From DATBJJ01 sp036556425 (GTDB lineage Bacteria; Acidobacteriota; Vicinamibacteria; Vicinamibacterales; 2-12-FULL-66-21), in contig DATBJJ010000077.1 of assembly GCA_036556425.1 (NCBI GenBank), positions 8,721 through 72,720 on the forward strand: DNA of 64,000 nucleotides. Reading direction: 5' to 3'. The notes below the pieces were generated by a model. That model was not told the DNA's origin and did not search any database. It worked only from the letters and a program-made list of their open reading frames with translations. This document shows positions 63,576-64,000 of the stretch, in pieces (the first letter of the stretch is position 1; each line of letters begins with the position of its first letter). The position numbers and the translations under genes are program-made.

Positions 63576-64000
<425 letters not shown>

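Overview
The window is GC-rich bacterial chromosome. The first ~425 nt of a 16S rRNA gene lie at the right edge, and their signature looks like Acidobacteriota subgroup 6 (Vicinamibacteria). The gene content agrees: large GC-rich secreted proteins, a DUF362 protein, NtrC-type regulation and a Gram-negative envelope with LolA, RND and beta-barrel proteins. Genes are tightly packed, with many ATGA/GTGA stop-start overlaps, and GTG starts are common. No tRNA, insertion sequence, phage gene or CRISPR array was seen.

Region 1 (1-16348) is the most unusual part. It resembles the aryl-polyene/xanthomonadin family of type II polyketide-lipid loci. It holds an LpxL-like acyltransferase, a family-2 glycosyltransferase, an MMPL/RND exporter, a B12-binding radical SAM enzyme, a LolA-like carrier, a ketosynthase pair (KS-beta without catalytic residues at 6383-7600, intact KS-alpha at 13452-14663), a ketoreductase, an acyl carrier protein and a halogenase-like flavoprotein. 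Placed among the PKS genes are a polysaccharide deacetylase, a 965-residue protein with a predicted outer-membrane barrel and a PHP phosphoesterase. No dehydratase, acyl-activating ligase or ammonia-lyase is visible, so the locus is either incomplete at the left edge or chemically different from known aryl-polyene loci.

Region 2 (16426-22494, minus strand) is central carbon metabolism: glgC, eno, gpmI and a GT-C-like membrane protein. Region 3 (22732-30322, plus strand) has a secreted protein, an outer-membrane barrel protein, a PDZ/GAF/PAS histidine kinase and its sigma-54-dependent response regulator. Region 4 (30319-38884, minus strand) is an envelope-glycan operon: a STAS protein, a UbiA-family polyprenyl-phosphate transferase, a DUF362 protein, a protein with an arginine-rich tail and four GT4 glycosyltransferases arranged as A-B-B'-A'. 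Region 5 (39068-44963, minus strand) has a small barrel protein, an RND pump with its membrane-fusion lipoprotein, a zinc-ribbon protein and ribosomal protein S21.

Region 6 (45247-60073) is a purine-biosynthesis supercluster: purD, purE, mtaB, (rlmN on the opposite strand), an M16 peptidase, purB, purS, purQ, purL, purF, a secreted HEAT-repeat protein, purM and purN. purC, purH and purK are not in the window. Region 7 (60046-64000) has an isoprenylcysteine-methyltransferase-like membrane protein, a metallophosphoesterase, tyrS with an extra C-terminal domain, then two near-consensus promoters and the start of an rRNA operon.

The intergenic gaps carry several families of short repeats: period-7 GAACCCG arrays, period-7 AGCTTCC arrays, a GGGGTC(A/T)GACCCC palindrome and GGGGCTTCGCCCC hairpins.
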